Positions 1 through 6,633 are shown, numbered from the stretch's first letter. The stretch: 12,015 bases of DNA from Armatimonadota bacterium (GCA_012841485.1 DUUU01000035.1:1-12015), one strand, 5' to 3'. Notes: generated from the sequence alone by a model not told the origin. Program-made: numbers and translations.

Positions 1-62
1 GAACGCGGTACCGTCGCCGGACGTGCGCGCCCCGCATCGCCCGTCCCATCCAGAAGAGATTG

Positions 63-71
63 TGCTATAAT
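63..71 (+). promoter_or_regulatory. Extended -10 promoter for the PFP gene
   Basis: TGC followed by a perfect TATAAT (66-71) forms an extended -10 element. No good -35 hexamer lies 16-18 nt upstream, which is acceptable for extended -10 promoters. The predicted start is near 78, leaving a leader of about 345 nt before the phosphofructokinase start codon. The match is seen in the sequence; activity is inferred. Confidence 0.6.
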
Positions 72-78
72 ATGGGTG

Positions 79-423
79 ATACAGAGTGGCTCCCCGCCGA
101 ACAGAGCGGGTGCAAGCAAGGCTCGATACGCCAGCGGGCGGGAAGGAAGCCGCCGGATGGCAATCGAATCGAGTCTGGGTGGATCGTCGAAGGGCGGTGG
201 GCAGGCCGCCGGTTCAGGGCTGCTGCGTAGCAGCCTCCCTCTGGCAGGCTGCGCATCGTGCTCCGCGATCCAGGACAGATCCGGCCTCTGCATGCCTCCT
301 CGGCCAGCATCTGGTACGGCCCGCGGGCTTCGAGGCAGCGGCCGACGGGTGGGTATCACCCCGGACCCCTCCTCACGTATTGTCATTTCGGGGAATACAC
401 GGGCTCAAAGAGGGATACGAACG
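79..423 (+). other. Long structured 5' leader of the PFP gene, no recognised riboswitch
   Basis: About 345 nt separate the predicted transcription start from the PFP start codon. I see several hairpins. One is a perfect 7-bp stem 218-224/229-235 with loop GCGT. Another is a 5-bp stem 347-351/357-361. A third is an AT-rich 5-bp stem 377-381/394-398, just before the ribosome binding region. GCCGCCGG occurs twice, at 149-156 and 205-212. A reading frame continues upstream of the start codon, but its predicted peptide is Arg/Ser/Gly-rich and unlike any family I know, so I treat the stretch as untranslated. I could not match it to a known riboswitch class. Confidence 0.4.
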
Positions 424-2076
424 ATGGATTGTCAGATTTCTGCTTTGCAGAAGGCACGCGCCAGCTATCAGCCAAAGTTGCCGCCGGCGCTGCGCGCGGG
501 TAAAGTGAAGGTCGATCTGGGCGTGCCGACCGAGTCGGCGAGCGACCAGGACGAGATCAAGAAGCTCTTTCCGCACACCTACGGCCAGCCGGTTGCCACC
601 CTTGCCGAGGGGAACAGCTCGCTCAGCACGGCGCCGCTGAAGGTGGGCGTCGTCCTTTCCGGCGGCCAGGCCCCGGGCGGGCACAACGTCATTGCTGGCT
701 TGTTCGACGCGCTGAAGGCCGCGAACCCCGAGAGCCGCCTCTTCGGCTTCTTGAAGGGCCCTGGCGGCATCATCAAGGGCAAGTATAAAGAACTGACCTC
801 GGATGTGATCGATTGCTATCGCAACACCGGCGGCTTCGATATGATCATGAGCGGGCGCGACAAGATCGAGAAGCCCGAGGACCTAGCCGCGTGCAAGGCC
901 AACCTCGAGCAGATGGGTCTGGACGGCCTGGTCATCGTTGGAGGCGACGACTCCAACACGAACGCCGCGGTCCTCGCGGAGTACCTCCGCGCCCAGGATT
1001 GCCCCACCTGCGTGATCGGCGTGCCGAAGACGATCGACGGCGACATGAAGAACGAACAGATCGAGACGTCGTTCGGCTTCGACACCGCGGCGAAGACCTA
1101 TTCGGAGCTGATCGGCAACATCGAGCGTGACGCTACCTCCGCCGTGAAGTATTGGCACTTCGTCCGCCTGATGGGCCGCGCGGCCAGCCACGTCACCCTG
1201 GAGTGCGCGCTGCAGACGCACCCGAACATCACCCTGATCTCCGAGGAGGTTCAGGCAAAGGGCACCACGCTCGCCGAGATCGTCGACTACATCGTCGATA
1301 TCGTGGTGAAGCGTGCCGCCGCCGGTAAGAACTACGGCGTGCTCCTGGTTCCCGAGGGCCTGGTGGAGTTCATCCCCGATTTCAAGGTGATGATCGACGA
1401 GCTGAGCACCATCCTCGGGCGCGATGAGCAGTACCTGCGCAGCCTGCCGGACCATTCCGAGCGCGTGCAGTACCTCAACACGCAGCTCAGCGCCGAGAGC
1501 GCCCAGGTCTACAACTCGCTCCCGGCCCCGATCCAGGATGTTCTGCTCACGCGCGATAGCCACGGCAACGTTCCCCTCTCCCAGGTGGAGACGGAGCGCC
1601 TGCTGATCGACCTCGTCTCGGACAAGATCCGCCTGATGAAGGCGCGTGGCGAAACCAACGCGAAGTTTAGCCCGCTCTCGCACTTCTTCGGGTATGAGGG
1701 CCGCTGCGCCGCGCCGTCGAACTTCGACGCCGACTACACCTACTCGCTCGGCTATGCCGCGGCCCAGCTGATCCGCGGCGGCCTGACCGGCTACACCGTC
1801 AACGTCCAGAACGTGACGAAGCCGGTGGATCAGTGGAAGGCCGGCGGTACTCCGGTGACGATGATGCTGAACCTGGAGAAGCGCAAGGGCAAGATGGTCC
1901 CGGTGATCAAGAAGGCGTTGGTGGATCTGGACGGCAAGCCGTTCAAGGTCTTCGCCGAAAACCGCGACAAGTGGGCGCTCGAGGACCACTACATCTTCCC
2001 CGGTCCGATCCAGTACTTCGGCCCCGCCGAGGTCTGCGACGCGCCGACGATGACGCTGGCCCTCGAGAAGGAGTAA
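424..2076 (+). CDS. pfp: Pyrophosphate--fructose 6-phosphate 1-phosphotransferase (long form)
   Basis: The 550-aa cytoplasmic enzyme phosphorylates fructose 6-phosphate with PPi, a reversible glycolytic/gluconeogenic step. Family motifs are clear: GGQAPGGHN at residues 80-88, GGDDSN at 173-178, PKTIDGD at 201-207, LMGR at 249-252, PEGL at 310-313 and GYEGR at 423-427. Asp at the fourth position of GGDD (where ATP enzymes have Gly) and Lys of PKTIDGD are the known markers of PPi rather than ATP use. TIDGD carries the catalytic Asp. Length fits the long group found in plants, spirochaetes and chlamydiae, with the roughly 300-400 region as the extra helical insert. I chose ATG 424 because GAGGG (410-414) precedes it and residues upstream of it have no family resemblance. 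The gene stands alone between a promoter and a terminator. Confidence 0.95.
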   Translation: MDCQISALQKARASYQPKLPPALRAGKVKVDLGVPTESASDQDEIKKLFPHTYGQPVATLAEGNSSLSTAPLKVGVVLSGGQAPGGHNVIAGLFDALKAANPESRLFGFLKGPGGIIKGKYKELTSDVIDCYRNTGGFDMIMSGRDKIEKPEDLAACKANLEQMGLDGLVIVGGDDSNTNAAVLAEYLRAQDCPTCVIGVPKTIDGDMKNEQIETSFGFDTAAKTYSELIGNIERDATSAVKYWHFVRLMGRAASHVTLECALQTHPNITLISEEVQAKGTTLAEIVDYIVDIVVKRAAAGKNYGVLLVPEGLVEFIPDFKVMIDELSTILGRDEQYLRSLPDHSERVQYLNTQLSAESAQVYNSLPAPIQDVLLTRDSHGNVPLSQVETERLLIDLVSDKIRLMKARGETNAKFSPLSHFFGYEGRCAAPSNFDADYTYSLGYAAAQLIRGGLTGYTVNVQNVTKPVDQWKAGGTPVTMMLNLEKRKGKMVPVIKKALVDLDGKPFKVFAENRDKWALEDHYIFPGPIQYFGPAEVCDAPTMTLALEKE

Positions 2077-2089
2077 GCATCCATGCACT

Positions 2090-2118
2090 CGGGACGGCCG
2101 GCACGCCTGGCCGTCCCG
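2090..2118 (+). terminator. Hairpin terminator after pfp
   Basis: A perfect 10-bp GC-rich stem (2090-2099 with 2109-2118) with a 9-nt loop starts 13 nt after the pfp stop. Pyrimidine-rich sequence follows, without a true T-run, so it is an intrinsic terminator of the GC-rich type or an mRNA 3' stabiliser. Confidence 0.7.
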
Positions 2119-2421
2119 GGCACTCCCCTTCCACCCATCCTCAACACTCCCATGCCGCGCTCTGATTCGCCTGCCAGGCACGCGGCGCCCCCTCCAAGCT
2201 TTCGCCGATGCGCCCGCGGAGCGTGCTCCTCGGGGGAGAGGGCCGCCTGATGGCGCCCCCTCGAAGGGAGAAGCGGGCCCCGTGCCGAACAACTAGATTG
2301 CCGCCGCATCGAGGGGCAAGCGCCGGTCTGTGAGGGAGAGCGTCGTCGTCTTTCCGTTCGGGCGCTCTCCACCCGTTCTGGGCCTGCGGCTCCGGCTGCC
2401 CTTCGCGGCGTCGGCGGGCGC
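2119..2421. other. Gene-poor intergenic stretch
   Basis: I see no credible gene here. An 11-bp direct repeat, GGCGCCCCCTC, occurs at 2184-2194 and 2252-2262. An 8-bp stem GGAGAGCG/CGCTCTCC (2335-2342 with 2363-2370) with a 20-nt loop lies about 50 nt before the next promoter and could act as a second terminator. Long frames on the minus strand run through from neighbouring coding DNA and have no family resemblance. Confidence 0.45.
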
Positions 2422-2450
2422 TTGACGGGTTCCCCCTCACGTGCGATAAT
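2422..2450 (+). promoter_or_regulatory. Sigma70-type promoter of the six-Cys protein gene
   Basis: TTGACG (2422-2427), a 17-nt spacer and GATAAT (2445-2450) preceded by TGC (extended -10). The predicted start is near 2457, giving a leader of about 17 nt that contains the AGGGGG ribosome binding site. The layout matches the rimO and GT2 promoters in this window. Confidence 0.75.
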
Positions 2451-2473
2451 AGGCCGGCATACAGGGGGATCCA

Positions 2474-2752
2474 ATGCTTGATGGTTCTTCCGGAGATGCG
2501 TCGGTGATCTGCTATCACTGCGGGTACACCTGGCGGTTGGTGTGGATAATCGCCAAGGCGCTCTTTAGGCGACTGAGCCTTGGCTGCTATGAATGCGGTC
2601 CTAGCAACTGTCCGCAGTGCAACCCGCGCCTGGAGGCCTATTGGAGCCTCGCGCGTGCTGCTGCCGGACCCGCGTTCTCTCGGGTCGCCCCGATCAACGT
2701 GCCTCCGGATAGCCCCCGGGCGAAGGCCGAAAGCCCTCGCCCGCGCCCCTGA
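2474..2752 (+). CDS. Small six-cysteine (three CxxC) zinc-ribbon-like protein, function unknown
   Basis: This 92-aa protein matches no family I can name. It has three CxxC knuckles: CYHC (Cys13/16), CYEC (Cys38/41) and CPQC (Cys46/49). A short hydrophobic segment rich in Trp, Ile and Leu (about residues 19-30) separates the first knuckle from the others. The C-terminal third is Pro/Arg/Ala-rich and probably disordered. Four of the Cys could form a zinc ribbon, leaving one pair spare. The gene is supported by a good promoter 24 nt upstream and by AGGGGG (2463-2468) five nt before the ATG. Third-position GC is lower than in its neighbours, so it may be recent or weakly expressed. A metal-binding role is inferred from cysteine spacing only. 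It lies 90 nt upstream of the oxidoreductase gene. Confidence 0.6.
   Translation: MLDGSSGDASVICYHCGYTWRLVWIIAKALFRRLSLGCYECGPSNCPQCNPRLEAYWSLARAAAGPAFSRVAPINVPPDSPRAKAESPRPRP
2718..2742 (+). terminator. Hairpin overlapping the 3' end of the six-Cys gene
   Basis: GGGCGA (2718-2723) pairs with TCGCCC (2737-2742); after one mismatch, GGC (2725-2727) pairs with GCC (2733-2735), with loop CGAAA. It ends 7 nt before the stop codon, within the Pro/Arg-rich tail. It may attenuate read-through into the oxidoreductase gene. It has no T-run, so confidence is low. Confidence 0.35.
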
Positions 2753-2842
2753 AAGTGGAGGCGTGTACGGCGAGCTCACCGTGGCGTGCCGCGGCTGGCC
2801 ACCGCGATTACATTTACCGACACGCTTTGAGTGGAGAGGGAC

Positions 2843-4105
2843 ATGAGTAAACCCATCACTGTCACCATCGTCGGCGGCGGGATGATCACACAGGATCTCC
2901 TGCTGCCCGCCGTTTACCAGCTTCAGCGCACGGGCGTTGTTGACCGCATCCAAGTGTGCGCGCTCAACAGCCCGCCGCTGCGAACCCTCAAGGAGGACCA
3001 GACTCTGGCCCAAGCCTTCCCGGGTCAGGAGTTCATCCCCTACCCCTCGCTCTCCGAGCCAGCCGATAAGGTCTACCCGGACCTCTTCCGCAAGGTGATC
3101 GCGGATATGGCCCCCCGGCAAGCGGTTGTCGTCGCCGTGCCCGACCAGTTCCACTACGACACGGTGATGGAAGCGCTCCGCAATGACCAGCATGTCCTCT
3201 GCGTCAAGCCTCTGGTCTTGAAGTATACCCAGACCGTCGAGATCGAGAAGCTAGCCTATGAGAAGGGCCTCTTCGTCGGGGTAGAGTATCATAAGCGCTT
3301 CGACCGCCGCGCCCTCATCGCGCGCCGCCGCTACGAATTGGGTCAGTTTGGCGAGTTCATCATGGGTGAGGCACGCCTGATCGAGCCCTACTATTACCGC
3401 CATTCCAACTTCCAGAACTGGTTTACCACGGACAAGACTGACCCGTTCGTCTACATCGGCTGCCATTATGTGGACCTGGTCTACTTCATCACCGGGATCA
3501 AGCCGGTCGAGGTCTCCGTCTCCGGCGTCAAGGGCAAATTCCCCAACGGGAACGAGGGCTTCCTCTGGTCTAGCGGACGGGTACGCTTCGAGAACGGTGC
3601 CATCCTCACCGTGACCAACGGCCTGGGATACCCGGATGACGGTGCCGGCTCGAACGAGCAAGGCCTGGTGATGTACTTCGAGGGAGATGACCGCAGCGGC
3701 TACCTGGAGCATGATGACCAGTTCCGCGGCGTGATCCACTCCTTCCTCGAGGGGATCGGCCCCGGCGGCTCCCGGTACAACTACGTGAACCCGGACTTCT
3801 TCCAGTTCGCGGCCTGGGAGGGCGCCGGCTACAAGCCGGTTGGCTATGGGCCCGACTCCGTAAGCGCCACGCTGAACATGATTCACAACATCGAGTCGGA
3901 AGTGGCGGGCATGGATCCCGAGGCATCGCTGCAGCGCCGGCGTGCCATCATCCGCGAGGTGGATGAGAAGGGGCTCATCGCCACGCCCGCTAATAGCTAT
4001 ATCAATGAGTTGGTCGTCGAGGCGGCTCGCATGTCGATCCTGCGTGACGGAGAACCCGTCCGGATCGTCTACGAAGGTCAGCCGCATGTCGAGCCGAGAT
4101 CCTGA
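2843..4105 (+). CDS. Gfo/Idh/MocA-family NAD(P)-dependent oxidoreductase
   Basis: A 420-aa cytoplasmic dehydrogenase, probably acting on a sugar or cyclitol hydroxyl. The N-terminal Rossmann fold opens with a beta strand and GGGM (residues 4-14). The cofactor domain ends in CVKP (120-123), the family's EKP motif, with the catalytic-site Lys122 kept but Glu replaced by Val. The C-terminal alpha/beta domain holds EYHKRFD (148-154) and GCHYVDL (206-212), where His208 and Asp211 sit where the family places its catalytic His. ATG 2843 follows GGAGAGGG directly; an in-frame GTG 12 nt earlier lies inside that ribosome binding site. At 420 aa it is somewhat longer than the common 330-390. The downstream aminotransferase suggests an oxidise-then-aminate pair. 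The substrate cannot be read from the sequence. Confidence 0.88.
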   Translation: MSKPITVTIVGGGMITQDLLLPAVYQLQRTGVVDRIQVCALNSPPLRTLKEDQTLAQAFPGQEFIPYPSLSEPADKVYPDLFRKVIADMAPRQAVVVAVPDQFHYDTVMEALRNDQHVLCVKPLVLKYTQTVEIEKLAYEKGLFVGVEYHKRFDRRALIARRRYELGQFGEFIMGEARLIEPYYYRHSNFQNWFTTDKTDPFVYIGCHYVDLVYFITGIKPVEVSVSGVKGKFPNGNEGFLWSSGRVRFENGAILTVTNGLGYPDDGAGSNEQGLVMYFEGDDRSGYLEHDDQFRGVIHSFLEGIGPGGSRYNYVNPDFFQFAAWEGAGYKPVGYGPDSVSATLNMIHNIESEVAGMDPEASLQRRRAIIREVDEKGLIATPANSYINELVVEAARMSILRDGEPVRIVYEGQPHVEPRS

Positions 4106-4259
4106 AGAATGGAGCGAGAGGGGCATGGAAACGCCGGTGCTGGGCGGTTCTCAGCAGTGCCAGCTAGGGCCGTCAATTGCCGGGCCTGCCCGCGCAGCGC
4201 GCCGTTTCCCTCCCCCACTCTTCCATCTCTCCATGCTTTCGCACCCAGGGAGGTAGAAC
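4106..4259 (+). other. 154-nt gap between oxidoreductase and aminotransferase genes
   Basis: No promoter or terminator is convincing here. The end carries a strong ribosome binding site (AGGGAGG, 4247-4253) six nt before the GTG start of the aminotransferase. Co-transcription with the oxidoreductase is plausible. Confidence 0.4.
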
Positions 4260-5627
4260 GTGGCTGTCTATAGTCTGGAGCCGGTCGAGGTTCCGCATGT
4301 CGATACGAAGTACCGCACGATCAAAACGAAGCTGCCCGTGCCCGAGTCGCTCCCGATCTTCGAGCAGTTGAAGAAGTCGGAGCCGCAGTCGATGATGGGC
4401 CAACCCCCGGTCATCTGGCACAAGGCGGAGGACTTCATCGTTTCGGATCCGTGGGGCAACCGCTGGATCGACTGGTCGTCGTGCGTACTCGTCTCCAACG
4501 CGGGCCATGGCGCCGAAGAGATCAAGCAGGCGCTGCGTGAGGTGATTGACCAGGGCCTGCTCTCCACCTACGTCTTCGTGCACGAGCGGCGCGCACAGCT
4601 CACCGCGATGCTGCAGGCGCTCGCGCCCAGGCCGGACGATTACACCGTCTTCATCCTCAGCACGGGCAGTGAGGCAACGGAGAACTGCATCAAGCTGAGC
4701 AAGACGTACGCTCTTGAGAAGTACGGCCCGCAGAAGAAGTACTTCGTCTCCTTCGAGAACGCCTTCCACGGGCGCACCATGGGCTCGCAGCTTGCCGGCG
4801 GCTGGGAGAAGCAGAAGCGCTGGATGGTGGATCGCGACCCCACCTTCATCCAGGTACCCTTCCCGGATGGCTTCAAGAACGAGGACACCTCCTTCGATCT
4901 CTTCCTGAAGACTCTGCGCGACAAGGGGATCCAGCCGCACGAGATCGCCGGCGTGATGTCGGAAAGCTATCAGGGGGGCGGCCCGGACTTCTTCCCTGTG
5001 GAATACGCGCAGAAGCTGGAGGCGTTCTGCCGCGAGCACGATATCGTCCTCGCCATGGACGAGGTGCAGGCGGGCTTTGGGCGCACCGGCAAGATGTTCT
5101 GCTTCGAGCACTACGGGATTACGCCAGACCTGATCCCGTGTGGTAAGGGGATCACCTCGTCGCTGCCGCTCTCGGCGGTGATCGGCCGGCGTGACATCAT
5201 GGGTCTCTACGCCCCCGGCTCGATGACCTCGACGCACAGCGCCTCGCCGCTGCCGGTGGCTGCGGCCATCGCCAACATCAAAGCACTTCAGTCGCGCGGC
5301 CTGGTAGAGCACGCGGCGAAGATGGGCGAGATCCTGATGCCGGAGCTGGCGCGCATCCAGGCTAAGTACCCGGCGGCGCTCGGATGCCTGACGGGCAAGG
5401 GCCTTGTCGCGGGCATTCAGGTCGTGAAGCCGGGCACCAAGGAGCCCGACCCGGAGACGGCGCTGAAGATCAACATCGCGTGCATGCACCGGGGTCTGCT
5501 CATGTTCGCCCCGGTGGGCGGCGCCGGCGAGTGCATTAAGATCGCTCCACCGCTCACGATCCCCGAGGATGCTCTTCGCGAATCGCTCTGCGTCTTCGAG
5601 GAAGCGGTCGACGCCGTGCTCGGATAG
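4260..5627 (+). CDS. Class III (omega-type) PLP-dependent aminotransferase
   Basis: A 455-aa fold-type I PLP enzyme of the GABA/ornithine/diaminobutyrate aminotransferase class. Visible marks are TGSEA (135-139), which binds the cofactor phosphate; AFHGRT (168-173), whose Phe-His pair packs on the PLP ring; DEVQAGFGRTG (267-277), with Asp267 holding the pyridine nitrogen; and CGKG (294-297), with Lys296 as the Schiff-base lysine. Thr325 in TSTHSASPL is the phosphate contact from the partner subunit. The start is GTG 4260, with AGGGAGG six nt upstream. The N-terminal 40 residues resemble the arm seen in aminotransferases of this class. Class is certain, substrate is not. The upstream Gfo/Idh/MocA dehydrogenase would fit amination of a keto-sugar, keto-cyclitol or aldehyde. 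Two tandem hairpins end the unit. Confidence 0.92.
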   Translation: MAVYSLEPVEVPHVDTKYRTIKTKLPVPESLPIFEQLKKSEPQSMMGQPPVIWHKAEDFIVSDPWGNRWIDWSSCVLVSNAGHGAEEIKQALREVIDQGLLSTYVFVHERRAQLTAMLQALAPRPDDYTVFILSTGSEATENCIKLSKTYALEKYGPQKKYFVSFENAFHGRTMGSQLAGGWEKQKRWMVDRDPTFIQVPFPDGFKNEDTSFDLFLKTLRDKGIQPHEIAGVMSESYQGGGPDFFPVEYAQKLEAFCREHDIVLAMDEVQAGFGRTGKMFCFEHYGITPDLIPCGKGITSSLPLSAVIGRRDIMGLYAPGSMTSTHSASPLPVAAAIANIKALQSRGLVEHAAKMGEILMPELARIQAKYPAALGCLTGKGLVAGIQVVKPGTKEPDPETALKINIACMHRGLLMFAPVGGAGECIKIAPPLTIPEDALRESLCVFEEAVDAVLG

Positions 5628-5637
5628 ACTCGGGAGC

Positions 5638-5671
5638 ATCCGGGTGGCCCCGCCCCTGGGGGCCCCCGGAT
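5638..5671 (+). terminator. First of two tandem hairpins after the aminotransferase gene
   Basis: The stem is 7 bp (5638-5644 with 5665-5671), a bulged T5645, then 6 bp (5646-5651 with 5659-5664), with a 7-nt loop. It is very GC-rich and begins 10 nt after the stop. No T-run follows. Confidence 0.65.
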
Positions 5672-5680
5672 CCCCATCGC

Positions 5681-5718
5681 CCCCCTGGCGCTGCGCCGGC
5701 CGACGGCGGCCCAGGGGG
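5681..5718 (+). terminator. Second tandem hairpin, nested
   Basis: CCCCCTGG (5681-5688) pairs with CCAGGGGG (5711-5718). Inside it, CGCCG (5694-5698) pairs with CGGCG (5704-5708), loop GCCGA. It lies nine nt after the first hairpin and looks like a backup terminator or the start of a structured RNA region. Confidence 0.5.
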
Positions 5719-5772
5719 CAACCGCTCGGCACTCAGATTCCGGCTTGATGACTGGGCCTCTTTCATAGCGAT

Positions 5773-5817
5773 CCCGCGAAAGGTGGCGGTCGCGGGTGCG
5801 CTGCTCGATACCGCCAC
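5773..5817 (+). other. Possible H-type RNA pseudoknot upstream of the microprotein gene
   Basis: Stem 1 is CCCGCGA (5773-5779) with TCGCGGG (5790-5796). Seven bases of its loop, GTGGCGG (5783-5789), are the exact complement of CCGCCAC (5811-5817). Loop 1 would be 3 nt, the junction 0 nt and loop 3 14 nt, which is normal H-type pseudoknot geometry. Read as RNA on the plus strand it lies about 118 nt before the microprotein start. Pairings are exact; the fold is inferred. Confidence 0.4.
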
Positions 5818-5837
5818 GTCTGGCGAGAGACGACCGA

Positions 5838-5863
5838 ACCGGGCGCGCCTCGGGCGCGTCGGT
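5838..5863 (+). other. Strong hairpin in the microprotein leader
   Basis: CGCGCC (5844-5849) pairs with GGCGCG (5853-5858), loop TCG. Beyond a bulged G5843 the stem continues as ACCGG (5838-5842) with TCGGT (5859-5863), including one G-T wobble. A further hairpin, GGCGCC (5885-5890) with GGCGCC (5898-5903), lies between it and the gene. The leader thus carries at least three consecutive structures. Confidence 0.45.
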
Positions 5864-5934
5864 AATAGAAGCTCAAAGCTGCGTGGCGCCGTACGAAGGC
5901 GCCGCTATGCCGCGTTCTGAAGATGGAGGCTGCA

Positions 5935-6057
5935 ATGGCAAAGGATAAGAGCGCACCAAAGAGCGAGCCAAAGAAAAAGCCGCTAAAAACGCTGAAGGAA
6001 AAGCGTGCCGAGAAGCGCGCCGAGAAAAGACCCACCGTATCAATCACACAGCAGTAG
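5935..6057 (+). CDS. Lys/Arg-rich 40-aa microprotein
   Basis: ATG 5935 follows GGAGG (5925-5929) with a 5-nt gap, and the frame stops at TAG 6055-6057. The 40-residue product has 11 Lys and 3 Arg. It begins MAKDKSAPKSEPKKK and carries a tandem AEKR-AEKR unit at residues 25-32, so residues 17-32 could form a charged helix. There is no Cys, Trp, Tyr or Phe, no signal peptide and no membrane segment. The A-rich codons stand out from the GC-rich surroundings and fit a real Lys-rich coding segment. Short basic MAKDK...LKEKRA-type proteins of unknown role are annotated in several bacteria. I infer a nucleic-acid- or ribosome-associated role from charge alone. The gene is isolated and converges with the DUF486 gene. 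Confidence 0.65.
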   Translation: MAKDKSAPKSEPKKKPLKTLKEKRAEKRAEKRPTVSITQQ

Positions 6058-6088
6058 CGTCTCGTCTCGATGGCGGCCGGCCACAAGG

Positions 6089-6132
6089 CCCACCCGGGAT
6101 CCTGCTTACGTTGCTCGGACCCGCCGGGTGGG
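6089..6132 (+). terminator. Hairpin after the microprotein gene
   Basis: CCCACCCGG (6089-6097) and CCGGGTGGG (6124-6132) are a perfect 9-bp inverted repeat with a 26-nt loop, starting 31 nt after the microprotein stop. The long loop makes it a weaker terminator candidate than the 6227-6266 hairpin. Confidence 0.4.
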
Positions 6133-6226
6133 TGTTCTGATGCCGGGCCGCAACGCGGCGGAACGTCCCCCCATCTGCCATGGGATGCGCCCCGGCCGGG
6201 GCCATATGGCTGCGGCGCACGCTCTT

Positions 6227-6266
6227 GGAGGGCTGCCCACATGTGCACTGGATGTGGGCAGCCTCC
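6227..6266. terminator. Bidirectional terminator between convergent genes
   Basis: GGCTGCCCACAT (6231-6242) pairs with ATGTGGGCAGCC (6252-6263), 12 bp. The stem extends by three more pairs past a bulged G6230, with a 9-nt loop. It sits between the plus-strand microprotein gene and the minus-strand DUF486 gene and can serve both. Confidence 0.7.
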
Positions 6267-6274
6267 CGCAACAT

Positions 6275-6295
6275 GGGCGCTCGCCTGAGGCGCCC
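6275..6295 (-). terminator. Hairpin just after the DUF486 gene
   Basis: GGGCGC (6275-6280) pairs with GCGCCC (6290-6295), with a 9-nt loop. It starts 11 nt beyond the DUF486 stop on the minus strand and is probably the first of two stacked terminators for that gene. Confidence 0.45.
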
Positions 6296-6306
6296 CGTCT
6301 CCCCTC

Positions 6307-6633
6307 TCACCTCCGGAACATGAAGAAGACCGCCGCCAAGACGAACAGGAACGCGATGGCGTGGTTCCAGCGCAGGCACTCGCGTAGGTACGCCACGGAG
6401 AAGCCCGCGAAGACGACGAGCGTGATCGCCTCCTGGATTACCTTCAGCTGAGCCGCCGAAAACTGCCCGTGTCCGATTCGGTTTGCGGGCACCTGAAAGC
6501 AGTACTCCACGAAGGCGATGCCCCAACTCGCCAGGATCGCGATCCATAGCGGCGACGACTTGAAGCGGAGGTGCCCATACCAGGCAAAGGTCATGAAGAT
6601 GTTCGAAATCGTAAGCAGGATGATCGTACGCAT
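6307..6633 (-). CDS. DUF486 family small membrane protein (DMT superfamily)
   Basis: A 108-aa protein with four predicted membrane helices, at about residues 2-20, 28-46, 66-83 and 91-106. The conserved DUF486 core is present: NIFMTFAWYGHL (11-22), SWGIAFVEYCFQVPANRIG (36-54) and LKVIQEAITLVVFA (63-76). Length fits the family, about 110 aa. It belongs to the drug/metabolite transporter superfamily, but no substrate is established, so I call none. ATG at 6633 is chosen because it aligns with the usual family start; the ribosome binding site upstream on the minus strand is poor. It is the only minus-strand gene I support here and converges on the hairpins at 6227-6295. Confidence 0.9.
   Translation of the reverse strand: MRTIILLTISNIFMTFAWYGHLRFKSSPLWIAILASWGIAFVEYCFQVPANRIGHGQFSAAQLKVIQEAITLVVFAGFSVAYLRECLRWNHAIAFLFVLAAVFFMFRR

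Noticed and set aside
347..370. T-box-like GGGTGG...ACC segment in the pfp leader
   Set aside because: It lacks the full antiterminator consensus and a recognisable specifier stem, and T-boxes control aminoacyl-tRNA or amino-acid genes rather than phosphofructokinase.
76..423. In-frame upstream extension of the PFP protein by 116 residues
   Set aside because: It has no family resemblance, starts at the predicted transcription start, and a ribosome binding site sits before ATG 424 where the family N-terminus begins.
883..2292. Long open frame (469 codons) on the minus strand across pfp
   Set aside because: It mirrors the pfp coding strand in GC-rich DNA, has no recognisable motif, and pfp is certain.
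2580..2846. Alternative 88-codon plus-strand frame overlapping the six-Cys gene
   Set aside because: It has no promoter or ribosome binding site of its own and overlaps the better-supported frame and the oxidoreductase start.
4173..5732. Long open frame (519 codons) on the minus strand across the aminotransferase gene
   Set aside because: It is antisense to a confidently identified gene and its Arg/Leu/His-rich translation matches no family.
6307..6633. Reading the DUF486 protein as an EmrE-type multidrug exporter
   Set aside because: The EYCFQVPANRIG block identifies DUF486, which has no proven drug-export role.
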